A stretch of DNA of 64,000 bases, taken from contig NZ_KZ319373.1 in NCBI RefSeq assembly GCF_002744715.1, forward strand, positions 124,001 through 188,000, given 5' to 3'. Shown here piece by piece: positions 39,911 to 48,181 of the stretch. A model generated the notes under the pieces. The model saw only the letters and a list, made by a program, of their open reading frames with translations. It was not told the DNA's origin and did no database searches. The stretch is from Marinobacter profundi. Lineage in GTDB: Bacteria > Pseudomonadota > Gammaproteobacteria > Pseudomonadales > Oleiphilaceae. The position numbers and the translations under genes are program-made. Position 1 is the first letter of the stretch, and each line of letters opens with the position of its first letter.

Positions 39911-39955
39911 AAAACGTGAACCGATAACACGTGAACTTACAACGCGTGAACTAAA
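39911..39955 (+). repeat. Three 15-bp direct repeats upstream of the thiolase
   Basis: CGTGAAC occurs at 39915, 39930 and 39945, each within a 15-base unit of the form AACnCGTGAACnnnn. The array ends 17 bases before the ATG of the thiolase, so it may be in its leader or be an operator array. The 144-bp gap contains no other recognised element. Confidence 0.7.
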
Positions 39956-39971
39956 ACGAGAGATCCTTGAT

Positions 39972-41156
39972 ATGAGTAACGAAAACGTCGTAATTGTCAG
40001 CGGTGTCCGCACCCCGATGGGTGGCTTCATGGGCAGCCTGGCACCGGTCTCCGCGCCCGAGCTGGGTGCCATCTCCATTGCCGAAGCTGTCAAGCGTGCC
40101 GGCCTGCAGCCTGCGGATATCCAGGAAGTCATCATGGGCAACGTGCTGCCTGCCGGTCTCAAGCAGGGCCCCGCTCGCCAGGCCATGCGTCAGGCCGGCC
40201 TGCCGGACAGCACCGGTGCCACCACCATCAACAAACTGTGTGGCTCCGGCATGAAGGCCGCCATGCTGGCCCATGACCTGATCAAGGCCGGTACCAACGA
40301 CATCATGGTTGCCGGCGGCATGGAAAGCATGTCCAACGCACCCTACGTCCTGCTGGGTGCCCGCCAGGGCTACCGCATGGGACCGGGCCAGGCGCCCCAG
40401 GACCACATGTTCCTGGACGGCCTGGAGGATGCCGAAACCGGCCGCCTGATGGGCGCCTTTGCCCAGGAAATGGCCGACAAGAAAGGCTACACCCGGAAAG
40501 ACATGGACAACTACGCCATCTCCTCCCTCAAGCGGGCCCAGAACGCCATCAAAGAAGGCTTGCTGAAGGATGAAATCATCCCGGTCACCGTCAAGACCCG
40601 CAAGGGCGAAGTGGTCGTTGAAGACGATGAGCAGCCGCTGAACGCCAACCTGGAAAAGATTCCCACCCTGCGCCCGGCCTTCGCCAAAGACGGTACGGTA
40701 ACCGCCGCCAACGCCTCGTCCATCTCCGATGGCGCCTCCGCGCTGGTGCTGATGCGGGAATCAGAAGCGGAAAAGCGTGGCCTCAAGCCGCTGGCCCGCA
40801 TTGTTGCCCACAGCACCCAGTCCCAGCACCCGTCCGAATTTACCTGCGCACCGGTAGGGGCAATTGAAACCCTGCTCGCCAGGACCGGCTGGAGCAAGGA
40901 TGACGTTGACCTTTACGAAATCAACGAAGCCTTCGCCATGGTCGCCATGATGCCGATCCAGGAGCTGGGCCTGGACCCGGAGAAAGTCAACGTCCACGGC
41001 GGCGCCTGCGCCCAGGGTCACCCTGTCGGCTCCACCGGCTCCCGCCTGCTGGTGACCCTGATGTACGCCCTGCAGCGCTACGGCAAGAAGAAAGGCATTG
41101 CAGCCCTGTGCATTGGCGGCGGCGAAGCTACCGCCATGGCCATCGAAATGCTCTGA
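39972..41156 (+). CDS. Thiolase (acetyl-CoA C-acyltransferase)
   Basis: Thiolase-superfamily enzyme of 394 residues; it condenses or cleaves acyl-CoA and acetyl-CoA. Catalytic residues are intact: nucleophile Cys90 in NKLCGSGMKA, the NEAFAMV motif, His350 in GHPVGSTGSR and Cys380 in CIGGGEA. The usual GGAIALGHP motif reads GGACAQGHPVGSTG here, so the class is degradative or biosynthetic thiolase with unclear chain-length preference. It lies upstream of the DUF1302/DUF1329 pair and a LuxR regulator. A thiolase also neighbours that set in Pseudomonas genomes, from memory, suggesting a shared lipid-related role. Confidence 0.88.
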   Translation: MSNENVVIVSGVRTPMGGFMGSLAPVSAPELGAISIAEAVKRAGLQPADIQEVIMGNVLPAGLKQGPARQAMRQAGLPDSTGATTINKLCGSGMKAAMLAHDLIKAGTNDIMVAGGMESMSNAPYVLLGARQGYRMGPGQAPQDHMFLDGLEDAETGRLMGAFAQEMADKKGYTRKDMDNYAISSLKRAQNAIKEGLLKDEIIPVTVKTRKGEVVVEDDEQPLNANLEKIPTLRPAFAKDGTVTAANASSISDGASALVLMRESEAEKRGLKPLARIVAHSTQSQHPSEFTCAPVGAIETLLARTGWSKDDVDLYEINEAFAMVAMMPIQELGLDPEKVNVHGGACAQGHPVGSTGSRLLVTLMYALQRYGKKKGIAALCIGGGEATAMAIEML

Positions 41157-41168
41157 GCCTTCCCTCCG

Positions 41169-41272
41169 GGGGGCAGACCCAAGGTCAGTCCCCCGAACCC
41201 GCTCTCCAGGGGACAGACCCAAGGTCAGTCCCCGAACCAGCTCCCCAGGGGACTGACCTCGGGTCTGTCCCC
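41169..41272. repeat. Family B palindromes, cluster 2 (three copies)
   Basis: Copies at 41169-41193 and 41209-41233 (forward) and 41248-41272 (reverse) begin 12 bases after the thiolase stop. The first starts GGGGGC. Short spacers share CCGAACC next to the palindromes. They could fold the 3' end of the thiolase mRNA. Confidence 0.93.
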
Positions 41273-41387
41273 GAACCTGTCCCCCGCCATCCTCCCCGCT
41301 GGTTGCATCCCCAAATCTTGTCTATATTGTTGCTGTGCGAGCCCCCGCGGTAGAACGGCCAGAGGAGTGTGACTGCAAAATCATACT

Positions 41388-41425
41388 TTTGATCGATCAA
41401 AGCGCCCCATGGCGTTAGCTATAGT
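41388..41425 (+). promoter_or_regulatory. Operator-like palindrome and -10 box upstream of the DUF1302 gene
   Basis: TTTGATCGATCAAA (41388-41401) is a perfect 14-bp palindrome. A TATAGT hexamer at 41420-41425 could be a -10 box with no good -35, which places the palindrome near -37, where class II activators bind. The remaining part of the 364-bp gap holds family B cluster 2. The promoter role is inferred. Confidence 0.5.
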
Positions 41426-41520
41426 GCGATCATCACGAGCACTGTGCATGAAACCTCCAAACATCGTGAATACCAAATAATCAGAGCAGCGACTCAGAAC
41501 AACAATGGAGTAGCCTTCCA

Positions 41521-43374
41521 ATGACAAGAAAAACTCAGCAATGGCAGCAATGGGCGAAATTGCCTCTGGCTGTGGCTGTTGCCGCAGGCGTATCCGGCCA
41601 GGCATCGGCGTTTTCGTTTTACGTGGGGGATGTCGAAGCGTCGTTGAACACCACGCTGTCAGCCGGTGCCACCTGGCGGACCGAAGACCGTGACAAGCGC
41701 CTGATCGCCCAGGGTAACCTAGGACCTGAATTTGCCAACACCACCATCGGTGCCTCTACCAACAACTACGACGACGGCAACCTCAACTTCGAGAAGGGTG
41801 ATACCGTCTCCAAGATCGTCAAGGGCAACACCGAGCTGTTCCTCAACTACAACGTGGACAGCAGTTTCCTGACCCGCGTCGGCGGCTTTGTCCGCGGCCG
41901 CTACTGGTACGATTTTGAACTCAAGGACGAAAGCCGCGCGATGGACGACGTGGGCCAGGTCCGTGAGCTGAACAAAGACGCCAAGGACAATGCCTCCGGC
42001 GGCGAACTGCTCGACGCCTACGTGTTCTCCGACTGGTACCTCGGTGAAGTGCCACTGAGCGTCCGTTACGGCAAACAGGTGCTGAGCTGGGGTGAGAGCA
42101 CCTTTATCCAGGGCGGTATCAACACCATCAACCCGGTCGACGTTCAGGCCTTCCGTGCCCCCGGATCGGAGCTGAAGGATGCCCTGCTGCCGGTAGAAAT
42201 GTTCTACATGTCCGCCGGTGTTACCGAGAACATCACCTTGGAGACCTTCGTACAGGCCGACTGGGAACCGGTTCGCCCGGATGACTGCGGTACCTTCTTC
42301 TCCACCAACGACTTTGCCGCCGATGGCTGTGGTCCGGTACTGCTTGCCGGCCAGTTGCCGGATTCCGTGGTGCTGGCTCAGGGCCTGGTGGCGGACCGCC
42401 TGGCGGACCAGGAAGCGGACAGCAAGGACCAGTTCGGTGTGGCCATGCGCTGGTATGTGCCGGCCCTGAATGACTCCGAGCTCGGCTTCTACTACATCAA
42501 GTACAACAGCCGTCTGCCTTACGTCAGCGGTGTGGTGCGGGATCCTGCCAACGGCGAGAACCTGCCGAAGTACTTCATCGAATACCCGGAGAACATCAAC
42601 CTCTACGGGGTAAGTATCAACACCACTACCCCGGGTGGCTGGTCGCTGGGTGCGGAATACAGCTATCGCGATAAAATGCCGTTGCAGTGGAACGCCTTCG
42701 AGCTGATCTTCGGCGGTAACGAAGTAATCAACCCGGAGACCGGGCTGCCGGCAAGCTTGTTGCAGGTGCAGCGCGAGGCTGAGGCGGATGGCGCGTCACT
42801 GGATGGCCAGGCCACCAAGGGTTATGACAGCTTTGGCGTCTCCCAGGCCCAGTTCACCCTGATCAAGTTCTTCGACCAGGTCATGGGCGCCAGCCGGATG
42901 TCGCTGATCACCGAGTTCGGTGCCACCTACGTGCACGATCTGCCCGACCTGGATGAGGCCCGTTACGGCCGTTCCGGTACCTTCGGTATCGGTACCCTGC
43001 CGGGTGGCGCCTGCGACGGTACCGGCACCACCGGGACAGCGCTCAACATCAACACCAGCTACTGCACCAACGACGGTTTCACCACCGACTTCTCCTGGGG
43101 CTACCGCGCCCGTCTGGTGTGGGATTATCCGAACGCCATCGCCGGCATTAACCTGTCGCCGCAGCTGGCCTGGAGCCACGACGTCGAAGGTTATGCACCG
43201 CAGCCGGGTGGCAACTTCAACGAAGGCAACAAGGCTATCGGTGTCTCGCTGCAGGGCGTTTACCAGAACAAGATCACCGGCAACATCGGTTACACAAACT
43301 TTTTCGGTGGCAAACCGTATAACGAGTTGACCGACCGTGATTTCGTAAGTGCGAGCGTCTCTTACTCGTTCTGA
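41521..43374 (+). CDS. DUF1302 outer-membrane protein
   Basis: Predicted outer-membrane beta-barrel of unknown function. The 617-residue precursor has a signal peptide (hydrophobic KLPLAVAVAAGVSGQASA, cleavage after Ala30) and alternating-strand sequence rich in aromatic and Gly residues. It ends SYSF, the C-terminal Phe expected for BAM-assembled barrels. The conserved DUF1302 motif SVRYGKQVLSWGESTFIQGG is at about 180-199. It is followed 35 bases later by a DUF1329 gene; this pair recurs across proteobacteria, often with a LuxR regulator or RND/MMPL-type exporters, and is suspected to handle hydrophobic or lipid-like substrates. The substrate cannot be deduced. Confidence 0.87.
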   Translation: MTRKTQQWQQWAKLPLAVAVAAGVSGQASAFSFYVGDVEASLNTTLSAGATWRTEDRDKRLIAQGNLGPEFANTTIGASTNNYDDGNLNFEKGDTVSKIVKGNTELFLNYNVDSSFLTRVGGFVRGRYWYDFELKDESRAMDDVGQVRELNKDAKDNASGGELLDAYVFSDWYLGEVPLSVRYGKQVLSWGESTFIQGGINTINPVDVQAFRAPGSELKDALLPVEMFYMSAGVTENITLETFVQADWEPVRPDDCGTFFSTNDFAADGCGPVLLAGQLPDSVVLAQGLVADRLADQEADSKDQFGVAMRWYVPALNDSELGFYYIKYNSRLPYVSGVVRDPANGENLPKYFIEYPENINLYGVSINTTTPGGWSLGAEYSYRDKMPLQWNAFELIFGGNEVINPETGLPASLLQVQREAEADGASLDGQATKGYDSFGVSQAQFTLIKFFDQVMGASRMSLITEFGATYVHDLPDLDEARYGRSGTFGIGTLPGGACDGTGTTGTALNINTSYCTNDGFTTDFSWGYRARLVWDYPNAIAGINLSPQLAWSHDVEGYAPQPGGNFNEGNKAIGVSLQGVYQNKITGNIGYTNFFGGKPYNELTDRDFVSASVSYSF

Positions 43375-43409
43375 GCGGCCCCGACATTCGTTTAACGAGG
43401 TAACAATAA

Positions 43410-44771
43410 ATGAAATTGAACAAGACACTACTGGCCACGGGCGTACTTGCTGCAACACTGTTTGCCGGCAACGCCTTTGGCGCAGTCTCCGCACAGGAAG
43501 CGGCCAAGCTCGGGGACACCCTGACGCCCATCGGCGCTGAAAAAGCCGGTAACGGCAAAGAAATCCCGGCCTGGGACGGTGGTCTCAAGCAGATCCCGGC
43601 GGGTTACAAGGGCGACGGCATCTATGTCGATCCGTACCCCAACGACAAGATTCAGTTCACCATTGACCAGAGCAACGTCAGCCAGTACGCGGACAAACTG
43701 TCCCCGGGCCAGGTTGCGATGATCAAGAAGTACAGCGACTACAAGATCCCGGTTTACCCGACCCATCGTCCGGCAGCCTATCCGAAGGAGGTCATGGACA
43801 AGTCCGTCGACAACGCCACCAAGGTGGAGTTGATCAAGGGCGGTAACGGCCTGGGTAACTACCAGGACGCCATTCCGTTCCCGATTCCCCAGAACGGCCT
43901 CGAGGTGATCTGGAACCACATCACCCGTTACCGCGGTGGTTCGGTGCAGCGGAACGTGGGCCAGGTAACGCCGACCGAAAGTGGCGCCTACAGTGTGGTC
44001 AAGTTCCAGGACGAGCTGACCTGGCGGGCCTACCTGAAGGACTACAAGCCCAGCGAAGATCCCAACGTGCTGTTCTACTTCAAACAGGCCATCACCGGGC
44101 CGGCCCGTCTGGCGGGTAACGTCCTGCTGGTTCATGAAACCATTGACCAGGTTGCCGAGCCTCGCCGGGCGTGGGTCTACAACGCCGGCCAGCGCCGGGT
44201 TCGTCGCGCGCCGCAGGTTGCCTATGACGGACCGGGTACCGCAGCGGACGGCATGCGGACCTCCGATAACTTTGACATGTTCAACGGCGCGCCGGATCGT
44301 TACAACTGGGAGCTGATTGGCAAGAAGGAAATGTACATCCCGTACAACTCCTACAAGCTGGTGGATCGCAAGCTCAAGTATGACCAGATCATCAAGCCGG
44401 GCCACATCAACCAGGACCTGACCCGTTACGAGCTGCACCGCGTGTGGCACGTGCGGGCCACCCTGAAGCCGGGTGAGCGCCACATCTACGCCCAGCGTGA
44501 CTTCTACATCGACGAAGACAGCTGGCAGGCCACCGTAATCGACCATTACGACGGTCGTGGTGAACTGTGGCGGGTTGCCGAGGCCCACAGCATGTACTTC
44601 TACGATCAGGAAGTGCCCTGGTACGCCATCGAAACCCTCTATGATCTGCTGTCCGGCCGCTACCTGGCCCTGGGCCTGACCAACGAGGAAACCGATCCCT
44701 ACGCCTTCGGGGTAGAGCGCTCCTCCCGGGATTACACCCCGGCAGCCCTGCGCCGCGCCGGTACCCGGTAA
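43410..44771 (+). CDS. DUF1329 periplasmic (LolA-like) protein
   Basis: Exported protein of 453 residues with a clear signal peptide (TLLATGVLAATLFAGNAFG, cleavage about residue 24). The DUF1329 family is predicted to have a LolA/LppX-like half-barrel able to hold a lipid. Conserved stretches include DTLTPIGAEKAGNG near the mature N-terminus, QRRVRRAPQVAYDGPGTAAD, RYELHRVWHVRATLK and YAQRDFYIDEDSW. It is co-transcribed with the DUF1302 barrel and probably works with it as carrier and outer-membrane component. The function is not established. Confidence 0.87.
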   Translation: MKLNKTLLATGVLAATLFAGNAFGAVSAQEAAKLGDTLTPIGAEKAGNGKEIPAWDGGLKQIPAGYKGDGIYVDPYPNDKIQFTIDQSNVSQYADKLSPGQVAMIKKYSDYKIPVYPTHRPAAYPKEVMDKSVDNATKVELIKGGNGLGNYQDAIPFPIPQNGLEVIWNHITRYRGGSVQRNVGQVTPTESGAYSVVKFQDELTWRAYLKDYKPSEDPNVLFYFKQAITGPARLAGNVLLVHETIDQVAEPRRAWVYNAGQRRVRRAPQVAYDGPGTAADGMRTSDNFDMFNGAPDRYNWELIGKKEMYIPYNSYKLVDRKLKYDQIIKPGHINQDLTRYELHRVWHVRATLKPGERHIYAQRDFYIDEDSWQATVIDHYDGRGELWRVAEAHSMYFYDQEVPWYAIETLYDLLSGRYLALGLTNEETDPYAFGVERSSRDYTPAALRRAGTR

Positions 44772-44792
44772 TCGGCAGGGATGTTGAACCCA

Positions 44793-44855
44793 GGGGACAG
44801 ACCCAAGGTCAGTCCCCTTGGCTGAGAATCGGGGACTGACCTTTGGTCTGTCCCC
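44793..44855. repeat. Family B palindromes, cluster 3 (inverted pair)
   Basis: A forward copy (44793-44817) and a reverse copy (44831-44855) separated by 13 bases can pair with each other as one longer hairpin. They begin 21 bases after the DUF1329 stop and may end that transcript. The rest of the 333-bp gap to the LuxR gene has an inverted motif GTTGG-N10-CCAAC (44894-44913) but no convincing promoter. Confidence 0.93.
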
Positions 44856-45104
44856 TTTCCCTGTGAACACCATCACAAAACCCACCGGTTAACGTTGGCA
44901 TTACGTCACCAACTACGCGTCAGCACCGTCAATTTTTTGCAGCCCGCCCCCTGTTTGGTTTACTCTTCCTCCGTATCATACTAAAGGCGTACCCGATGCA
45001 GGTCGCCAACTCAGAAGTCATGGCAGAGAACACCTGAAAGCCGGCCGGGCGTTTACCGGTCCTTGTTTGCCGGCTGTTTGCGACGGGGCGGGACGGGGCA
45101 GAGA

Positions 45105-47912
45105 GTGAAACCATTCGACGATGGCTGTGCGGCTAATGACGAATTCCAGTCCGTACTCGGCAGTACGACCCAGGGCGAGCTGATCTGGGACCTGCTGCGA
45201 CAGCGTGTCCGTACTCCGGAACAACCTTCCGACTACCTGGTCCGGCCCGGCCTGAGCGCAAGGCTGCAGGGTGCTCTGGCACCGGGGGCCATTCTCCACC
45301 TTGAAGCGCCCTCCGGCTTTGGCAAAACCCTGGCCCTGAGTGCCGCGCTGGCGGAGTCATCAGGCCATCCGAATCTGCAGTGGATTTCCCTGACCAGCCA
45401 GGACAACGACGCCGTCCGTCTGCTGGCCTTGCTCACTATCGCCTTGCGGGCGCCGGGGCAGCAGGACGTTCCTGCCGGTCGCCAGCGGGTCGGCGGCATG
45501 GCCGATGCACTTTCCCTGTTACTTGGCGAAACACCGCAACAGACCCAGCCAGCGCCCGTCACCCTGGTGCTGGATAACGTGGACCAGGTGGTCAGTCCGT
45601 CGGCGGTTGCCTTGCTGGAGCAGTTGCTGGCGGAGTTGCCACCCTGGCTGTCGCTGGCACTGATCTCCCGCAAGGCGCTGCCCTTCGAGACCCACGGCCT
45701 GGAACTGGGTGGTCGCTTTACCCGCATTGCCGGCGACTCACTCGAGCTGTCCCGCTCGGAAACGCTGGCGTTTTTCGAGCCGGCGATTGCTGACGGCAAG
45801 CTCACCACCGTCGCGGTGGAACATCTCTATTCCCTGACCGAAGGCTGGCTGACCCCGCTGGCGCTGTATCGCCGGGAACTGGCCACCGCCACCAACGAGC
45901 GTTTTCCGATCCAGGAAACCCTCAATGTCGAACGCTTCCTGCGGGACTCGGTTTTTGGCCGGCTGACCCCGGCGCAACAACGCTCGCTGGCGATGATGGC
46001 GGAGCTGGATTCCATTTCCGATGACCTGTTCGCAGCGATGGCGGATGACGTCTGCGACCGCCAGTTCAGGCCTTCCCGGGTGGTGGCCAGCGGGCTGCCC
46101 ATGCGCAGTGTTCCGGGTCGTGGCCGCTGGTACCGGCTCAACCCGTTGCTGCGGGAATGGTTGCTGGTGCCGGGGCTGGATGACCGTGAAGCCCGTGCCA
46201 TGGTGGCCAGTCGCTGGTTTGAGAAGCGCGACGAATTCCCCGAGGCGCTGCGTTATGCGCTGATCAGCAACGACGTCGAAGAAGCCCTGCGTATCGCAGC
46301 GGAAGGCTCCGAGGCCTTGCTGGTGGGTCAGGACACGGCGTCGCTGTTACGGTTGCAGCGCTCGTTGCCCGCGGGCCTGTTCCAGCGCAGTCCGCGGCTG
46401 CGGATCGTCTACGGCTGGGTCCATGCCATTGGCGGTCAGTTCCGCGCGGCCCGGGCCTTGCTCGATGGCCTGCCGGAAGAAGACCGGCTGGCAATGAAAG
46501 GCCGGATCCATGCCCTGATGGCGGTGATCCTGCGGGGCGAAGGCAGTGTTGAGGCCGCCATCGAGGAGGCCGACCTGGCACTGTCCTGCGGCGAGTTGTC
46601 GACCCAGGCGCAACTGGTGTCCCAGCTGATCCGCGCCAGCGCCATGTGTGCCCGTGGCCGTTTCAGTGAGGCGCGCAGTGCCAATCGTATTGCCGCCCGT
46701 CTGGCGCGGGAGGCGGGTGACCCGGGGTCGGAAATTCTCGCGGTCTACGCCCACGCCCGCATTGAATTGGGTAAAGGGTCCCTGCGGCACTCGGAACAGC
46801 TGTTGCGGACGGCCCTCGACACCGCCATGAACGTCTCTAACCGGCCGGCCCGGGTGGGTGAAATCCGCCTGCAGCTGAACCTCGCCCTCGTACTCTGGCA
46901 CCAGGGCAGGGAAGCGGAGGCCGACCGCCTGCTGGTGACCTGCGGTCGCTACGCCGAGCAATCCCGTGACCTGGGCCTGCTGCTGATTATGGCGCTGCGG
47001 GTACTGATCTGCCGCTCCCAGGGACGGCTGGACGACGCCTTTGCCTGGATCGGCCAGGCGGAACGTACCATGCAGTCCTGGCAGGTGGATGACACCGTCT
47101 ACGTGCCGGTGCTGGAAGCGCTCAAGGCCAACTGCTGGCTGGCGCTCGATCAGCCGGACAGCGCAGCGATGGCGCTCCGGCGCCTGGAGCCATACCGCCG
47201 CCGACGCTGCGCGCCGGAGCTGATTCCGGTTATGCCGGGGCTGCTGGATTGCCTCCAGGTGCGTCTGGATCTGCGGCTGGGTCATGACAAGGCCGCCGCC
47301 AAGCTGCTGGAGGCCATTCGCCAGGAACCGTTCATCATCGCCGGCCAGGCTGGTGAGGGTCAGAAGGGTGAGAGTCAGGAGGGTGAGAGTCAGGAGGGTG
47401 AGAGTCAGGAGGGTAAGCGTGCGCCGGCCGATGTGGTGTTACCCTTTGGCCTGGCCCTACAGGTCCGCTTGCTGCAGGTGGTGCTGGATTACCGCAGTGG
47501 CCGGATAGCAGACGCCCGTAACGGATTGCTGACCGCTATTGAAGAGGCGGCGCCGGAGCATTACATCAGCCCCTTCCTCGAGCTCCGGGAGGAGTTGGTC
47601 GAGCCCTTGCAGAAAGTGCTTGCTGCACCGCAGACGGCGGCCCACGGGGCATTTGCCAGCGCACTGAGGCATGCTTTCGGCCTGCCGGAAGCGAGTCAGG
47701 AGCCCGTTGCCCAGCTCGCGGAGCCGATCAGCGACCGGGAGCAGGCGGTGCTGGAACTCATCGCCCAGGGCCTCTCCAACCAGGACATCGCCGACCGTCT
47801 GCACATCTCCCTGCACACGGTGAAAACCCATGCCCGCCGGATCAACGCCAAGCTGGAAGTGCGCTCCCGCACCCAGGCCATTGTCCGGGCGCGGGAACTG
47901 GGGCTGCTATAG
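45105..47912 (+). CDS. Large ATP-binding LuxR family regulator (MalT-like)
   Basis: Transcription activator of the LAL/MalT class, 935 residues. The P-loop APSGFGKT is at 68-75, Walker B-like TLVLDNVDQ near 155, a winged-helix section, then a long TPR-like helical region (about 370-800), which usually senses an inducer. The C-terminal LuxR helix-turn-helix covers about the last 60 residues (SDREQAVLELIAQGLSNQDI and HISLHTVKTHARRINAKL). GTG at 45105 is chosen because it gives a start close to MKPFDDG and sits after a purine-rich GGGGCAGAGA; the frame opens to 45063. A GESQE minisatellite is inserted near residues 750-769. As neighbour of DUF1302/DUF1329 it probably controls them. Confidence 0.88.
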   Translation: MKPFDDGCAANDEFQSVLGSTTQGELIWDLLRQRVRTPEQPSDYLVRPGLSARLQGALAPGAILHLEAPSGFGKTLALSAALAESSGHPNLQWISLTSQDNDAVRLLALLTIALRAPGQQDVPAGRQRVGGMADALSLLLGETPQQTQPAPVTLVLDNVDQVVSPSAVALLEQLLAELPPWLSLALISRKALPFETHGLELGGRFTRIAGDSLELSRSETLAFFEPAIADGKLTTVAVEHLYSLTEGWLTPLALYRRELATATNERFPIQETLNVERFLRDSVFGRLTPAQQRSLAMMAELDSISDDLFAAMADDVCDRQFRPSRVVASGLPMRSVPGRGRWYRLNPLLREWLLVPGLDDREARAMVASRWFEKRDEFPEALRYALISNDVEEALRIAAEGSEALLVGQDTASLLRLQRSLPAGLFQRSPRLRIVYGWVHAIGGQFRAARALLDGLPEEDRLAMKGRIHALMAVILRGEGSVEAAIEEADLALSCGELSTQAQLVSQLIRASAMCARGRFSEARSANRIAARLAREAGDPGSEILAVYAHARIELGKGSLRHSEQLLRTALDTAMNVSNRPARVGEIRLQLNLALVLWHQGREAEADRLLVTCGRYAEQSRDLGLLLIMALRVLICRSQGRLDDAFAWIGQAERTMQSWQVDDTVYVPVLEALKANCWLALDQPDSAAMALRRLEPYRRRRCAPELIPVMPGLLDCLQVRLDLRLGHDKAAAKLLEAIRQEPFIIAGQAGEGQKGESQEGESQEGESQEGKRAPADVVLPFGLALQVRLLQVVLDYRSGRIADARNGLLTAIEEAAPEHYISPFLELREELVEPLQKVLAAPQTAAHGAFASALRHAFGLPEASQEPVAQLAEPISDREQAVLELIAQGLSNQDIADRLHISLHTVKTHARRINAKLEVRSRTQAIVRARELGLL
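47352..47411 (+). repeat. 15-bp coding minisatellite in the LuxR gene
   Basis: Four in-frame 15-base units (47352, 47367, 47382, 47397) encode GEGQK followed by three identical GESQE pentapeptides. The last three units are identical at the DNA level, which points to recent slippage. The insertion lies in a loop between TPR helices, so copy-number change would alter linker length only. Confidence 0.95.
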
Positions 47913-47930
47913 CCCCCGCGGGGACCTCCC

Positions 47931-48181
47931 GGGGACTGACCTTAGGTCTGTCCCCTTCCTGCTCAACAGGCTAGTTTTTCGGGGACAGACCCAAGGTCAG
48001 TCCCCAAATCTGCAATTCCCTCCGGGGACAGACCCGAGGTCAGTCCCCAAATCTGCAATTCCCTCCGGGGACAGACCCGAGGTCAGTCCCCAAATCTGCA
48101 ATCTCCTCTCCGGGGACAGACCCAAGGTCAGTCCCCTTGTCAGGCGGGTACCTCCCGGGGACTGACCTTGGGTCTGTCCCC
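47931..48181. repeat. Family B palindromes, cluster 4 (six copies)
   Basis: Copies at 47931-47955 (reverse), 47981-48005, 48024-48048, 48067-48091, 48112-48136 (forward) and 48157-48181 (reverse). The four forward copies form a near-tandem array with 43-45 bp period and almost identical spacers (AAATCTGCAATTCCCTCC). The two outer copies are inverted and share a 36-base flank with one mismatch. The array separates the convergent LuxR and acyltransferase genes and overlaps the 3' end of the latter. Confidence 0.95.

Noticed and set aside
39972..41156. Assignment of the thiolase to polyhydroxyalkanoate synthesis (phaA)
   Set aside because: No phaB, phaC or phasin gene is nearby and the GGACAQGHP variant motif gives no support for that pathway.
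44996..45037. Thirteen-codon open frame (MQVANSEVMAENT) before the LuxR gene as a leader peptide
   Set aside because: No codon bias for a regulatory amino acid, no attenuator hairpin after it and only a weak ribosome site.
47981..48136. CRISPR-like array of repeats and spacers
   Set aside because: Spacers are nearly identical to each other and short (18-20 bases), repeats occur in both orientations, and no cas genes are present. It fits REP-like palindromes.
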